From positions 1,116,001 to 1,180,000 of the forward strand of contig NZ_CP095482.1 in the NCBI RefSeq assembly GCF_023028225.1: DNA of 64,000 nt, written 5' to 3'. Shown piece by piece: positions 19,145 to 27,637 of the stretch. The notes beneath the pieces are model-generated. The model saw only the letters and a program-made list of their open reading frames with translations. It was not told the origin of the DNA and did no database searches. Origin of the DNA: Halorientalis litorea. Lineage in GTDB: Archaea; Halobacteriota; Halobacteria; Halobacteriales; Haloarculaceae. Every line of letters begins with the position of its first letter. Position 1 is the stretch's first letter. Both the position numbers and the translations under genes were made by a program.

Positions 19145-19753
19145 GTGACCGACGAACCAGACGAGACGGCCACGGGGGACACGGCCGACGACGAAGAGCC
19201 GTCGGCGGATGTCGTCGTCACACTCCAGCAGTCCCTCCGTGGCGAACTGAAAGAGCCGTTCGGGCCGCTCTACACCGACGCGGAGACGCTGTTGGCCGAC
19301 GCCGACGACCCGCTCGTCGCAGTCGGAGACATCGTGACGTACCACCTCGTGCGCGCCGGGCAGGTGCCGGACGTGGCACTGGTCGACGGCCACACCAAAC
19401 GCTCGACGGTCGAAGACCACGTACAGGAGGCCATCGACAGTGGCGTGTTCGACCGCGAGGTGCGGGTGCCGAACCCGCCAGCGACGCTGTCGGCCGACCT
19501 GTTGACCGCGCTCCGCGACGCGCTCGACGCCGACGGGTCGACGGTCGTCGTCGTGGACGGCGAGGAGGACTTGGGGGCACTCCCCGCTATCGTCGCCGCG
19601 CCGGACGCCGCAAGCGTCGTCTACGGACAGCCAGACGAAGGGATGGTATTGGTCACCTGTGACGCGGAGACGGTCGATGTGGTGCGTGACCTCCTCACAC
19701 GGATGGACGGGGACACCGGCCGTCTGTGGGGACTCCTCGGACTCGCCGACTGA
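19145..19753 (+). CDS. GTP-dependent dephospho-CoA kinase (DUF359)
   Basis: A 202-residue protein of the archaeal DUF359 family, which phosphorylates dephospho-CoA with GTP, the last step of CoA biosynthesis. Diagnostic stretches are KEPFGPLYTD, AVGDIVTYHLV, VDGHTKR and VVDGEEDLGALPA. The N terminus has an extra acidic ~20 residues, a common haloarchaeal feature. The GTG start at 19145 leaves 4 bp after spt4. The 3' end overlaps the promoter region of rps24e. Confidence 0.9.
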   Translation: MTDEPDETATGDTADDEEPSADVVVTLQQSLRGELKEPFGPLYTDAETLLADADDPLVAVGDIVTYHLVRAGQVPDVALVDGHTKRSTVEDHVQEAIDSGVFDREVRVPNPPATLSADLLTALRDALDADGSTVVVVDGEEDLGALPAIVAAPDAASVVYGQPDEGMVLVTCDAETVDVVRDLLTRMDGDTGRLWGLLGLAD

Positions 19754-19765
19754 GTGCGGGCTTCG

Positions 19766-19795
19766 AAATCCTTTTACTCGCTTCGCAGGGAGGTA
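19766..19795 (+). promoter_or_regulatory. Promoter and Shine-Dalgarno of rps24e
   Basis: A T-rich TATA-like element (ATCCTTTTACTCG, ~19769-19781) lies about 28 nt upstream of an AGGGAGGT ribosome-binding site that precedes the ATG at 19804. This indicates separate transcription of the ribosomal protein genes within the cluster. Confidence 0.45.
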
Positions 19796-19803
19796 GAGGT
19801 ATC

Positions 19804-20121
19804 ATGGATATCGATATCGTCGAGGAAGCCGAGAACCCGATGCTACACCGGACCGACGTGCGCTTCGAGATGGTCCACGAGGACGCCACGCCCTCCCGAC
19901 TCTCCGTGCGTGACAGTCTCGCCGCCAAACTCAACAAGGAGGCCGAAGAGGTCGTCGTCCACGAACTCGACACGAAGTTCGGGATGCGCAAGACCGTCGG
20001 CTACGCGAAGGTCTACGAGACGCCCGAGCACGCGCAGGACGTCGAGCAGGACCACATGCTCGAACGCAACAAGATTACGGCCGACGGCGAGGAGGCCGAG
20101 GAAGAGGCGGAGGAGGCATAG
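19804..20121 (+). CDS. rps24e: 30S ribosomal protein S24e
   Basis: A 105-residue archaeal S24e. DIDIVEEAENPMLHRTDV at the N terminus and LDTKFGMRKTVGYAKVYET are the diagnostic segments; the tail is a Glu/Ala-rich acidic extension typical of halophiles. The ATG at 19804 has a GGAGG site upstream. The stop directly abuts the rps27ae start, so the two are co-translated. Confidence 0.95.
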   Translation: MDIDIVEEAENPMLHRTDVRFEMVHEDATPSRLSVRDSLAAKLNKEAEEVVVHELDTKFGMRKTVGYAKVYETPEHAQDVEQDHMLERNKITADGEEAEEEAEEA

Positions 20122-20256
20122 ATGCCCCGTCACGAGTTCTACGACGACGACGGCACCACCGAGAAGGAGATGTGCCCACGCTGTGGCGACGCCTTCCTCG
20201 CGGACCACGGCGACCGCCAGCACTGCGGCCGGTGTGGCTACACCGAGTGGCAGTAG
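20122..20256 (+). CDS. rps27ae: 30S ribosomal protein S27ae
   Basis: A 44-residue protein beginning [11 protein letters not shown]. It carries a CPRCG...CGRCG zinc ribbon (Cys18, Cys21, Cys35, Cys38), which defines archaeal S27ae. Its ATG starts on the base immediately after the rps24e stop. Confidence 0.95.
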   Translation: MPRHEFYDDDGTTEKEMCPRCGDAFLADHGDRQHCGRCGYTEWQ

Positions 20257-20304
20257 GGCGATGGACCGTGCGGGGCCGGGCCGAGTGACGATGTGTGACC
20301 AGCC

Positions 20305-21951
20305 GTGAGTTCCTCGCTTCGCGTCCTCGGCATCGAAGGGACCGCGTGGGCGGCCAGCGCGGCCGTCTACGACGCCGACACCGACGACGTTCACATCGAG
20401 ACGGAGGCGTACGAACCGGAGAGCGGCGGCATCCATCCGCGCGAGGCCGCCGAACACATGGGCGAACACGTCCCGCAGGTCATCGAGCGGGCACTCGCTC
20501 ACGCCCGGTCGCTGGCCGACGACGACCCGACGCGTGACCTGTCGGCCGGCGACCCGCCAGTCGACGCCGTGGCGTTCTCGCGTGGGCCGGGACTGGGGCC
20601 GTGTCTGCGCATCGTCGGGACGGCCGCCCGCGCCCTCGCCCAGCGGTTCGACGTACCGCTGGTGGGCGTCAACCACATGGTCGCACATCTGGAAATCGGC
20701 CGCCACCGCTCGGGGTTTTCCTCGCCAGTCTGTTTGAACGCGAGCGGCGCGAACGCCCACGTCCTCGCGTACCGGAACGGCCGCTATCGCGTCCTCGGGG
20801 AGACGATGGACACCGGTGTCGGCAACGCACTCGACAAGTTCACGCGCCACGTCGGGTGGTCCCATCCCGGCGGGCCGAAGGTCGAAGCGGCCGCCGCCGA
20901 GGGCGAGTACCACGAACTCCCGTACGTCGTCAAGGGGATGGACTTCTCGTTTTCCGGTATCATGAGCGCGGCCAAGCAGGCGTCCGACGACGGCGTCCCC
21001 GTCGAGGACGTTTGCTGTGGGTTACAGGAGAACGTCTTCGCCATGCTGACCGAAGTCACGGAGCGCGCGCTGTCGCTGACCGGGAGCGACGAACTCGTCC
21101 TCGGCGGCGGCGTCGGGCAGAACGAGCGACTCCGCGAGATGCTCGAAGCGGTGTGTGCCCAGCGCGGGGCGGAGTTTTTCGCCCCCGAGGACCGCTTCCT
21201 CCGGGACAACGCCGGGATGATAGCGGTGCTGGGTGCGACGATGTACGAGGCGGGCGACACCATCCCAATCGAGGAGTCGGCCGTCGACCCGGACTTCCGC
21301 CCGGACGAGGTGCCCGTGACGTGGCGGCGCGGGGAGACGACGAACCCGTCGACTGCCGACGACGGGACGGTGCAGGGTGCAGAGGCGACGGTCGAAATCG
21401 GGGCCAACCGCGTGGTCAAGACACGCAACCCGCGGACGTACCGCCACCCCACCCTCGACGAGCGGTTACGGGTCGAGCGGACGCGGGAGGAGGCACGGCT
21501 GACGACCGACGCGCGCCGCCACGGCGTTCCGACACCGGTGGTTCTGGACGTGGACCCCGCGGCGGGTCGGTTGGTCTTCGAGACGGTGGGCGACGCCGAC
21601 TTGCGGGACCAGTTGACCGCGGACCGCGTGCGTGCGGTCGCACGACACCTCGCCGCCGTCCACGGGGCCGGGTTCGTCCACGGCGACCCGACGACCCGGA
21701 ACGTCCGGGTGAGCCGTTCGGATGCGGGCGACGACGGGCGGACGTACCTCATCGACTTCGGCCTCGGCTACTACACCGACGACGTGGAGGACTACGCGAT
21801 GGACCTCCACGTCCTCGGCCAGTCGCTCGCGGGGACGGCCGACGACGCGGAGGCGTTGTTCGCCGCCGCCGCGGACGCCTACCGGACGGCGGGTGACCCG
21901 GCCGTCGTCGACCACCTGCGGGACATCGAGGGCCGCGGTCGCTACCAGTGA
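20305..21951 (+). CDS. kae1-bud32: Kae1-Bud32 fusion: tRNA threonylcarbamoyladenosine biosynthesis (KEOPS)
   Basis: A 548-residue fusion. Residues 1-~335 are Kae1/TsaD, the ASKHA-fold transferase that installs t6A at position 37 of ANN-decoding tRNAs; metal ligands are His124 and His128 in NHMVAH, with the phosphate loop GGGVGQNERL. Residues ~345-548 are the Bud32 kinase/ATPase; the catalytic loop is VHGDPTTRNVRV and the metal loop is LIDFGLG. The fusion is known from several euryarchaea. Start is GTG at 20305, 48 bp after rps27ae. Confidence 0.96.
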   Translation: MSSSLRVLGIEGTAWAASAAVYDADTDDVHIETEAYEPESGGIHPREAAEHMGEHVPQVIERALAHARSLADDDPTRDLSAGDPPVDAVAFSRGPGLGPCLRIVGTAARALAQRFDVPLVGVNHMVAHLEIGRHRSGFSSPVCLNASGANAHVLAYRNGRYRVLGETMDTGVGNALDKFTRHVGWSHPGGPKVEAAAAEGEYHELPYVVKGMDFSFSGIMSAAKQASDDGVPVEDVCCGLQENVFAMLTEVTERALSLTGSDELVLGGGVGQNERLREMLEAVCAQRGAEFFAPEDRFLRDNAGMIAVLGATMYEAGDTIPIEESAVDPDFRPDEVPVTWRRGETTNPSTADDGTVQGAEATVEIGANRVVKTRNPRTYRHPTLDERLRVERTREEARLTTDARRHGVPTPVVLDVDPAAGRLVFETVGDADLRDQLTADRVRAVARHLAAVHGAGFVHGDPTTRNVRVSRSDAGDDGRTYLIDFGLGYYTDDVEDYAMDLHVLGQSLAGTADDAEALFAAAADAYRTAGDPAVVDHLRDIEGRGRYQ

Positions 21952-21993
21952 CGCGGGGTAAACGACTTAACGCCGCCAGTCGAACGGACAGGC

Positions 21994-22263
21994 ATGGCAG
22001 ACAAGCCGCAGTCCGGCGAACTCTTCGGCGTGCCGTACAACTTCGAGCGACCGAGTGTCAGACGGCTCCTGTCGTCGTACTGGCGACCCGACGAGGGGAT
22101 GCTCGTGGAGAAGCCCTTCGGCATCGGGTACACGCTGAACCTCGCCAACTGGCGGTCGTGGGTCGTGCTGGCCGTCGCCGCCGTCCTCTTCTGGCAACAG
22201 CGCGACGGCGGCGAGGGCGGTGACCGCGAGGAGGACGAACCCGTCGAAGTCGTCGTGGACTAA
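21994..22263 (+). CDS. DUF5808-like small membrane-anchored protein
   Basis: An 89-residue protein beginning with a soluble region (GELFGVPYNFERPSVRRL, YWRPDEGMLVEKPFGIGYTLNL) resembling DUF5808, followed by one transmembrane helix (SWVVLAVAAVLFW) and an acidic tail. Function unknown. A TATA-like motif (CGACTTAACG) lies about 28 bp upstream. The ITPase gene follows 37 bp later on the same strand. Confidence 0.72.
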   Translation: MADKPQSGELFGVPYNFERPSVRRLLSSYWRPDEGMLVEKPFGIGYTLNLANWRSWVVLAVAAVLFWQQRDGGEGGDREEDEPVEVVVD

Positions 22264-22300
22264 TCGACGCGCATTTCTCCGGCCCGGCCCCAGCGGGCGT

Positions 22301-22954
22301 ATGCTCCGGTTCGTCACGACGAACGAGGGGAAGGTCCGCGAGGCCCGCGAGTATCTGGACGGTGTCGAGCAGTTGGACTTCGACTACACGGAGGTGCAGG
22401 CCGAGGACTTGCGAACCGTCGCGGCCCACGGCGCGCGGGAGGCGTATCGCTACGCGGGCGAACCGGTCCTCGTCGACGACGCGGGCCTGTTCGTCGACGC
22501 CTTCGACGGATTTCCCGGCCCATACTCCTCGTACGTCGAGGACACCGTCGGCGTCGAGCGCGTCTGGCGGCTGGTCGCGGACGAGGACGACCGCTCGGCG
22601 GCGTTCAAGACGGTGCTTGCGTACTGCGACGGTGCCGAGTTCGACGCGTCACCGGAACCGGTCGACCGTGACGACGCGACGCCCGAGCGACGCGGACAGG
22701 ACCGAACCGTCGACGAGCGAGCGGCGGCGACGACGGACGACCAGGTGGCCGAGGGCGACCTCCCGGTGAAGATATTCGAGGGGTACGTCCCGGGGGAACT
22801 CGTCGCGCCCCGCGGCGACGGCGGGTTCGGCTACGACCCCATCTTCGAACACGACGGGCGGACATTCGCGGAGATGACGCCCGCCGAGAAGAACGCAGTC
22901 TCACACCGCGGACGGGCACTGGCGAAGTTCGGGGAGTGGTTTCAGGAGCGGTAG
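22301..22954 (+). CDS. Non-canonical purine NTP pyrophosphatase (ITPase/HAM1)
   Basis: A 217-residue HAM1/RdgB-family enzyme hydrolysing ITP/XTP/dITP to monophosphates. The substrate loop is TTNEGKVREARE, the catalytic region VDDAGLFVDAFDGFPGPYS, and the C-terminal motifs GFGYDPIF and SHRGRAL are intact. An acidic, Arg/Thr-rich segment of about 40 residues (~105-145) with no family counterpart lies between two central strands and looks like a lineage-specific insertion. The start MLRFVTTNEGK at 22301 is family-typical. The stop lies inside the first copy of a 29-bp direct repeat. Confidence 0.9.
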   Translation: MLRFVTTNEGKVREAREYLDGVEQLDFDYTEVQAEDLRTVAAHGAREAYRYAGEPVLVDDAGLFVDAFDGFPGPYSSYVEDTVGVERVWRLVADEDDRSAAFKTVLAYCDGAEFDASPEPVDRDDATPERRGQDRTVDERAAATTDDQVAEGDLPVKIFEGYVPGELVAPRGDGGFGYDPIFEHDGRTFAEMTPAEKNAVSHRGRALAKFGEWFQER

Positions 22955-22964
22955 CGACTGAAAC
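22936..22964 (+). repeat. 29-bp direct repeat, copy 1 (also a hairpin)
   Basis: This copy is identical to 23078-23106. Within it GTTTCAG and CTGAAAC form a 7-bp stem with a 12-nt loop. The copy overlaps the last codons and the stop of the ITPase gene, so it could act as a terminator. Confidence 0.8.
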
Positions 22965-23077
22965 GTCGAACGACGAGCGAAGCGAGTCTGTCGGGAGTAC
23001 GCCGAGCGGTAGCGAGGCGTCCCGGACCAGTCGCAGTCCGGGCGCGCAGCGCGAGAAGCACCCCGAACCGTCTGGGC

Positions 23078-23106
23078 GTGGTTTCAGGAGCGGTAGCGAC
23101 TGAAAC
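23078..23106 (+). repeat. 29-bp direct repeat, copy 2
   Basis: Exact second copy of the 29-mer at 22936-22964, with 113 bp between the two. The intervening DNA has another hairpin (CCCGGAC/GTCCGGG) and low-complexity GCGAG-type sequence and no gene. Confidence 0.8.
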
Positions 23107-23133
23107 CCGCCGGACAGTGCGGCGGCTGAACCG

Positions 23134-23610
23134 TCACGCCCGTGGGTCGCGGTCCGGGCCGGGGAAGGTGCCGCCCTCTGTCAGTTCGTACATCGACTCG
23201 GGGTCGAACAGCGAGACGAACGCCCGCGGTTCGCGGACGCTCACGTCGGCGTAGGCCCGGAGGGAGGCCCCGGTTTCGACGCTCGTCAGCGCGTCGTCGA
23301 ACGAGAGGACGTGTGCGGCGTCGCCGCGGTACGCCGAGGCGAGAGCCGGGTGGTCGCCCTCGGGATGGGACACCGAGTCGCGGAGGTTCTCGATTTTCTC
23401 GCGCCAGTCGGCCGCGAGCGTGGCGTCCGCACACGTCGCGACGACGGCTTCGGCGTCGGCCAGTAGCGGGTCACTCGCCACGAGCGTGACCCACGAGTGT
23501 GCGCGGGCGAGGTCGATAGCCTCGCGTGCGGGGCCGCCGACGAGGAGGTCGGCGGCGAGTACGTCGGCGTCGGCGACGAACCGCGCCGGGGTCGGTCGGG
23601 CGTCAGGCAT
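23134..23610 (-). CDS. PIN-like domain protein
   Basis: A 158-residue protein with the acidic pattern of a PIN nuclease fold: FVADADVLAADL near the N terminus, DPLLADAEAVV in the middle, and HVLSFDDAL toward the end. No toxin family was recognised with certainty. Its ATG overlaps the end of a tiny upstream ORF (23603-23701) by 8 bp, which implies translational coupling. It could be a ribonuclease, either a housekeeping protein or the effector of a two-gene module. Confidence 0.65.
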   Translation of the reverse strand: MPDARPTPARFVADADVLAADLLVGGPAREAIDLARAHSWVTLVASDPLLADAEAVVATCADATLAADWREKIENLRDSVSHPEGDHPALASAYRGDAAHVLSFDDALTSVETGASLRAYADVSVREPRAFVSLFDPESMYELTEGGTFPGPDRDPRA

Positions 23611-23701
23611 CGTCGCTCCGTCGCTCCGCGAGCGTCGTGCGGACGGTTTCGAGGTCCGTCTCGTACTCGCTCGCTCGCTCGAACAGGTCGGCCCACGTCA
23701 T
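23603..23701 (-). CDS. 32-residue ORF overlapping the PIN-like gene
   Basis: The ORF starts at MTWADLFERASEYE and ends in ERRSDDA, 32 residues, amphipathic and acidic. It overlaps the PIN-like gene start by 8 bp and shares strand and codon bias with it, so it is probably expressed as the first gene of a two-gene operon. Its size is far below normal VapB antitoxins; function unknown. Confidence 0.5.
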   Translation of the reverse strand: MTWADLFERASEYETDLETVRTTLAERRSDDA

Positions 23702-23739
23702 ACCCGTCGGTCGGAGCGCGAGCCGTGAAAAGCCACCGT

Positions 23740-24828
23740 TCAGGCGAGCCAGCGGGTGTGGACCAGCCAGTAGGCTGTCCCGGCGAGGAACGCGACGCCG
23801 ACGTTGGTCACGACGGCGAGCAGACCGATGGCCGCAACCACCCACGGGTGGTCGGTGTCGAAGGCGACACGGCCCAACTGGGCGGCGACGACGGCCAAGA
23901 GGACGCCGAGCACCGCCATAGGGAAGGCGAGCCAGACGGTCGCAACCACCGCCGCGCCGGCGTACAACACACCCAACAGGAGGTTCGCCGTCCCGGTTCG
24001 CGCGCCGAAGGCGTACTTTCCGGCCAAGCCGCCGCTCCCGTGGCACATCGGGAGGCCACCCAGCGGGACGGCCGCGAGCGTCATCACGCCCATGCTGAGC
24101 GAGAGGCTGTCGGTCGACACGTCGGCGTCGAACAGGTCCGAGAGGAGCAAGGAGGTGGCGACGGCGGCGTTGCCGACGGTCATCGCGAGTTGTGCGGCCG
24201 TCCCTTCGAGCGCGGCGACGGAGAGGACGGGGCGGCCGGTGGGGAACACCGCCACGGCGGGAACCGAGAGGCTCGGAAGCCCACTGCTCGTGAGTGCCAC
24301 GACGGTTCCGGCGGCGAGGACGGCGAGGGCGACGCTGCGTCGGTAGCCCGCGGCGGCGGCCACGAGGGCGACGACGGCACCGAGTGCCGCCATCAAGGGG
24401 GTGCCGGCCGCGAGGCCAACCCCAGTCTCCAGCAACAGGAGGGCAACGGCCAACTGGACGCCGCGGACGACTGGGCGACCCACGGCGCGTTCGACGCGCC
24501 CGAGCGTGCCGGTGAGGCCGACGGCCAACAGGACAGCCCCGGCGAGGAGGCCGGCAGCGAGGAACTCGCCGTATCCGAGCGTGCCGGCGATGGCCAGCCC
24601 CGCGAGTGCCTTCATGGGTTCGACCGACATCGGGAGGCCGTAGCCGACGCCCCAGACGATTTGAAAGAGCGCGAACAGCAGGAGGACGTGGGAGAGCGAG
24701 GCGGGCGTCAACACGCCGAGCGCGACGACGATGGGGAGGACCGTAATCGAATCCCCTAGCGCGCCGGTGAGTTCGCCGTATCGGAGTTCGAACGCCCGAG
24801 ACGGCGGTAGGTAGTTCGAGACGGCCAC
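23740..24828 (-). CDS. Putative molybdate/sulfate transporter (MOT1 type)
   Basis: A 362-residue membrane protein with about ten hydrophobic segments. The duplicated motif is visible: YGELTGALGDSITVLP in the first half and LPMCHGSGGLAGKYAFGARTG in the second; both are signatures of the MOT1/SulP-like transporters. Specificity for molybdate or sulfate cannot be separated. The GTG at 24828 (AVSNYLPPSRAFELRYGEL) is chosen; the frame extends upstream to 25005 without family similarity. Confidence 0.85.
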   Translation of the reverse strand: MAVSNYLPPSRAFELRYGELTGALGDSITVLPIVVALGVLTPASLSHVLLLFALFQIVWGVGYGLPMSVEPMKALAGLAIAGTLGYGEFLAAGLLAGAVLLAVGLTGTLGRVERAVGRPVVRGVQLAVALLLLETGVGLAAGTPLMAALGAVVALVAAAAGYRRSVALAVLAAGTVVALTSSGLPSLSVPAVAVFPTGRPVLSVAALEGTAAQLAMTVGNAAVATSLLLSDLFDADVSTDSLSLSMGVMTLAAVPLGGLPMCHGSGGLAGKYAFGARTGTANLLLGVLYAGAAVVATVWLAFPMAVLGVLLAVVAAQLGRVAFDTDHPWVVAAIGLLAVVTNVGVAFLAGTAYWLVHTRWLA

Positions 24829-25079
24829 ATCGAACGATACAGGTCCGAGAACATGAGGGTTGCTAGAAACCGGAAACTGTTCCTTCACGGACGAGCGGTA
24901 ACGCGCTAGTGTTACGCCGACGCTCGGCGGGCGTGGTGAATCGATGACAGGTGTCTGACGCGATTTTAAGTCCCCACCTCCCGTCGCTTCCGATAGGGCG
25001 CGCACTAGACGGCCTCAGTCTCCCATCCTCCCTGCGCGCCCGGCTTTCCGTTAGACCCCCAACCCCTCGGGCCTCACTT
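24829..25079. other. Intergenic region with a 9-bp-stem hairpin
   Basis: No gene is seen in these 251 bp. GGGCGCGCA and TGCGCGCCC form a perfect 9-bp inverted repeat separated by about 33 nt, near 24996-25045. A TATA-like GATTTTAAG lies at about 24963 on the plus strand. A short plus-strand RNA is possible but unproven. Confidence 0.35.
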
Positions 25080-25742
25080 TCAGGCCGCTTCGCCGCGGAA
25101 CTGGGCGCGCACGTCTTCGAGTGCCTCGGGTGGGGCGATGAGCGCGACGCTGTCGTCGGCCTCGATGACAGTTCGGGGGAGCGGGATGGTCATCGCTTCG
25201 TTCTCGCGGCCGTGCGCGTAGATACGGGCGTCTCCGGGCAGTTGGACCTCGACCACTCGGGTCCCGACGAGTGGAGAGTCCGGGGGGACGTGGACTGTCG
25301 CGGCAGTGAGGTGTTCCGTAATCTCCGCGAGGACGTTGAAGTCGCCGCCGAGCAGTGCCGTCTTCGCGCCGGCCGCCCCCAGCCGTTCCGGGTAGATTAT
25401 CTCGTCGACGTCCTCGGCGTACTTCTCGTATATTTCCTCGCGGTAGTCCTCGTCGATGCGGAGGACGGTCCGGCACCCGTGCTGACTGCCGACCATACAG
25501 GCCGCGAAGTTCGTGTTCAGGTCACCCGTCAGTGCGGCGATGGCGTCCGCGGTGTCGAGAGCCGTCTGTTCCAGCACGCTCTCCTCGGCACCGTCACCCT
25601 CGACGACGTCGAAGCCGTCTGCTTCGGCCCGCTCGACCTTGTCCGGGTCGTTCTCGACGACGACAACAGTGTGGCCCTCGGACCGGAGCGTCTGGGCCGT
25701 GCGCATTCCAACCCGACCGAAGCCGATGATGACGAATCGCAT
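25080..25742 (-). CDS. trkA: TrkA-type K+ channel/transporter regulatory protein
   Basis: A 220-residue protein with a TrkA-N (RCK) Rossmann domain starting MRFVIIGFGRVGMRTAQTL, the acidic ribose-binding residue in VVVENDPDK, and a TrkA-C domain from about residue 140 (VHVPPDSPLVGTRV). Such proteins bind NAD(H) or nucleotides and gate Trk/Kch potassium uptake. No membrane subunit is adjacent. The ATG at 25742 gives the exact family N terminus; it is divergent from the next gene across 100 bp. Confidence 0.88.
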   Translation of the reverse strand: MRFVIIGFGRVGMRTAQTLRSEGHTVVVVENDPDKVERAEADGFDVVEGDGAEESVLEQTALDTADAIAALTGDLNTNFAACMVGSQHGCRTVLRIDEDYREEIYEKYAEDVDEIIYPERLGAAGAKTALLGGDFNVLAEITEHLTAATVHVPPDSPLVGTRVVEVQLPGDARIYAHGRENEAMTIPLPRTVIEADDSVALIAPPEALEDVRAQFRGEAA

Positions 25743-25842
25743 ACCGTGTGGTATGTCACCAAGGATAAAAACGCTGTCCCACCCCACGAACCGGCCAGAC
25801 GGGCCGGGACCGCGATTCTTATGCGTCGTGCTCACTACCCCC

Positions 25843-26241
25843 ATGCTGATGTCGGACCGCGATTCAGTCCGCGACGCCCTGTTCCAGCACTCTGACAGCC
25901 GCCCGTGTCGTCTCGTCTGGGCAGCGGTCGACGACACGCAGACGACGCCGGACGACATCGGCCCCCGTGACTACGTCGAGGTGTTGCGGGTCACCGATGG
26001 GGCCGTCTGTCTGGTCGGGAGCGAGGACCAAGCGGACCTGTACGTCCGCTGGGACGGGAGTCGGGGGCAGTTCGTCTACGTGGCGTTTTGGCCGCCGTGG
26101 GGTGTCGTCGACGCTGGCGCGACCGACCGGGATGGGGCCGTTGCCCTCGTCACGGAGCGTGACGGCCCGGCCCCGGTCCACGTCACGGAGACGCCGTTCG
26201 GAAACGGTGGGCCTGCGGCGGACCTGAGCGGTCTCGTCTGA
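25843..26241 (+). CDS. Conserved haloarchaeal hypothetical protein
   Basis: A 132-residue acidic protein, no transmembrane segment, with a Trp-rich middle (YVRWDGSRGQFVYVAFWPPWG). No domain was recognised. A second ATG two codons later (25849) is an equally good start. Codon bias is normal for the region, so it is likely a real gene. It lies between trkA (divergent) and aceB (convergent). Confidence 0.6.
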   Translation: MLMSDRDSVRDALFQHSDSRPCRLVWAAVDDTQTTPDDIGPRDYVEVLRVTDGAVCLVGSEDQADLYVRWDGSRGQFVYVAFWPPWGVVDAGATDRDGAVALVTERDGPAPVHVTETPFGNGGPAADLSGLV

Positions 26242-26298
26242 GCGGCGTCGTGACTCACGACGAGCGTCGAAAAGAAACGAGAGACTGGTGTCAGACGG

Positions 26299-27612
26299 TT
26301 AGTTGCCGACGTCCATCGCGCGGTCGACGACGTCCTCACCGTAGAGGTCAGCGAGGTCGTCGTGCTGGTCGGGACGGTTCTCGTACACGTCCTGGAACAG
26401 CGCGACGGGCGTCATGAGGGCCTGATAGGTTGCTTCGTCCCACATACGGTCGCTACTGACCTCGACCTGCACGCCGTCGATTTCGATGGTTGCCGCGCGG
26501 GTCATCGCGATGGCACCCTGCCCGGCCTCCTTGGCCGCCTCGAACTCCTCCATGGAGTCGACGATGTCGTCCATGCTCGGGACGTAGTCGACCAAGTCCA
26601 GCAGTTCGTCGGCGAGGTCCTCCTCGGACTCGACGAATATTTCGTCGCTGCCGACTTCGAGTTCGTAGCCGCCGTCCTCCGCTTCGAGTTCGATGCGGTC
26701 GCCGCTGTAGACTTCGACGCCGTCCTGGCTGTCGAGTTCGACCTCGCGGCCGTCGGCGTCGATGAGCCAGTAACCCGCTTCCGGCGGGAGCGGACTCTTG
26801 TTGGCTTCGACGACCTGACCCGGCGTCAGCGACCAGATGCCGAGCATCCCCATCGCGTTGTTGGCCGTGATGCGGTCGTGGTAGCCCTCGACGTCGCGGA
26901 TGTCGTCGTACGGGCCGTCAACGGCGATACAGCCGGCCGCGCTCGCGGCGCGCGAGGTATTGTGGCGCAGTTCCTTCCACTCGGGGAGGCCGCCGGTCGG
27001 CGTGATGGCGCGCATGTCCTTCGTGTAGTCGACCTCGCCGTCGACCAGCAGGAACAGGCGTTCGAGGTTGTTGTCGGCCTTGCCCATCTCCTCGCGGAGT
27101 TTGCCCATGGCCAGTTCGGCGGACCCGGATTCGATGATGACGGACATGGCGAGACTGCCCTCTTCGAGGCCGTGTTCGTTCTCGACGATGGTGATGAACT
27201 CGTCGGCCTTCTTCCAGTCGTCGATGTCACCGACCTCGGGGATGACGAACCCGTCGATGTTCTCGACGGCTCCGTTCTCCGGGTCCGCGATTTCGAGCAT
27301 GTGCTGGAAGCCCTTGTAGCGGGTCTCGGGGCTGTCGCGGTGCCAGACGACGCGGGGGTGAATCTCGCCGGGGAACTCGTCACCGCTTTCGGCGACGACT
27401 TCGGCGATGTTTTCGGCACCCTCGTCGCGCATGTTCGGTGCCGTCGCGTCCTCGTTGTCCGGCACCCACACGTCCGGTGCTTCCATGCCGCGGAGTTCGA
27501 TGGACTTCCGCAGCATCTCCGCGGTGTCGTCCTTCTCGCTGACGGCTGTCGGCGTCGTGAAGAACGTCCGCACGAACTTTCGGTCGTGGAGACGCTCGTC
27601 GATTGCAGTCAT
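26299..27612 (-). CDS. aceB: Malate synthase (haloarchaeal type)
   Basis: A 437-residue enzyme condensing glyoxylate with acetyl-CoA to malate, the second step of the glyoxylate shunt. It belongs to the short halophilic isoform, which resembles the HpcH/citrate-lyase-like barrel: VWVPDNEDATAPNMRDEG near residue 50, HPRVVWHRDSPETRYKGF near 85, and FVIPEVGDIDDW near 125 carry the acidic metal ligands and arginines. The start MTAIDERLHD at 27612 has its own TATA (TTTAATAAT, minus strand, about 27640-27650), so it can be transcribed separately from aceA 166 bp upstream. Confidence 0.94.
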   Translation of the reverse strand: MTAIDERLHDRKFVRTFFTTPTAVSEKDDTAEMLRKSIELRGMEAPDVWVPDNEDATAPNMRDEGAENIAEVVAESGDEFPGEIHPRVVWHRDSPETRYKGFQHMLEIADPENGAVENIDGFVIPEVGDIDDWKKADEFITIVENEHGLEEGSLAMSVIIESGSAELAMGKLREEMGKADNNLERLFLLVDGEVDYTKDMRAITPTGGLPEWKELRHNTSRAASAAGCIAVDGPYDDIRDVEGYHDRITANNAMGMLGIWSLTPGQVVEANKSPLPPEAGYWLIDADGREVELDSQDGVEVYSGDRIELEAEDGGYELEVGSDEIFVESEEDLADELLDLVDYVPSMDDIVDSMEEFEAAKEAGQGAIAMTRAATIEIDGVQVEVSSDRMWDEATYQALMTPVALFQDVYENRPDQHDDLADLYGEDVVDRAMDVGN

Positions 27613-27637
27613 TGTAGTCACTCGTACGGATTACTCC

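Noticed and set aside
22936-23106. CRISPR array
   Set aside because: Only two repeat copies, with a 113-bp interval far larger than a spacer, and no cas genes nearby.
24950-24990. C/D-box guide RNA suggested by GATGAC and CTGA
   Set aside because: The two boxes are only about 10 nt apart, too close for a guide region, and no C'/D' pair is seen.
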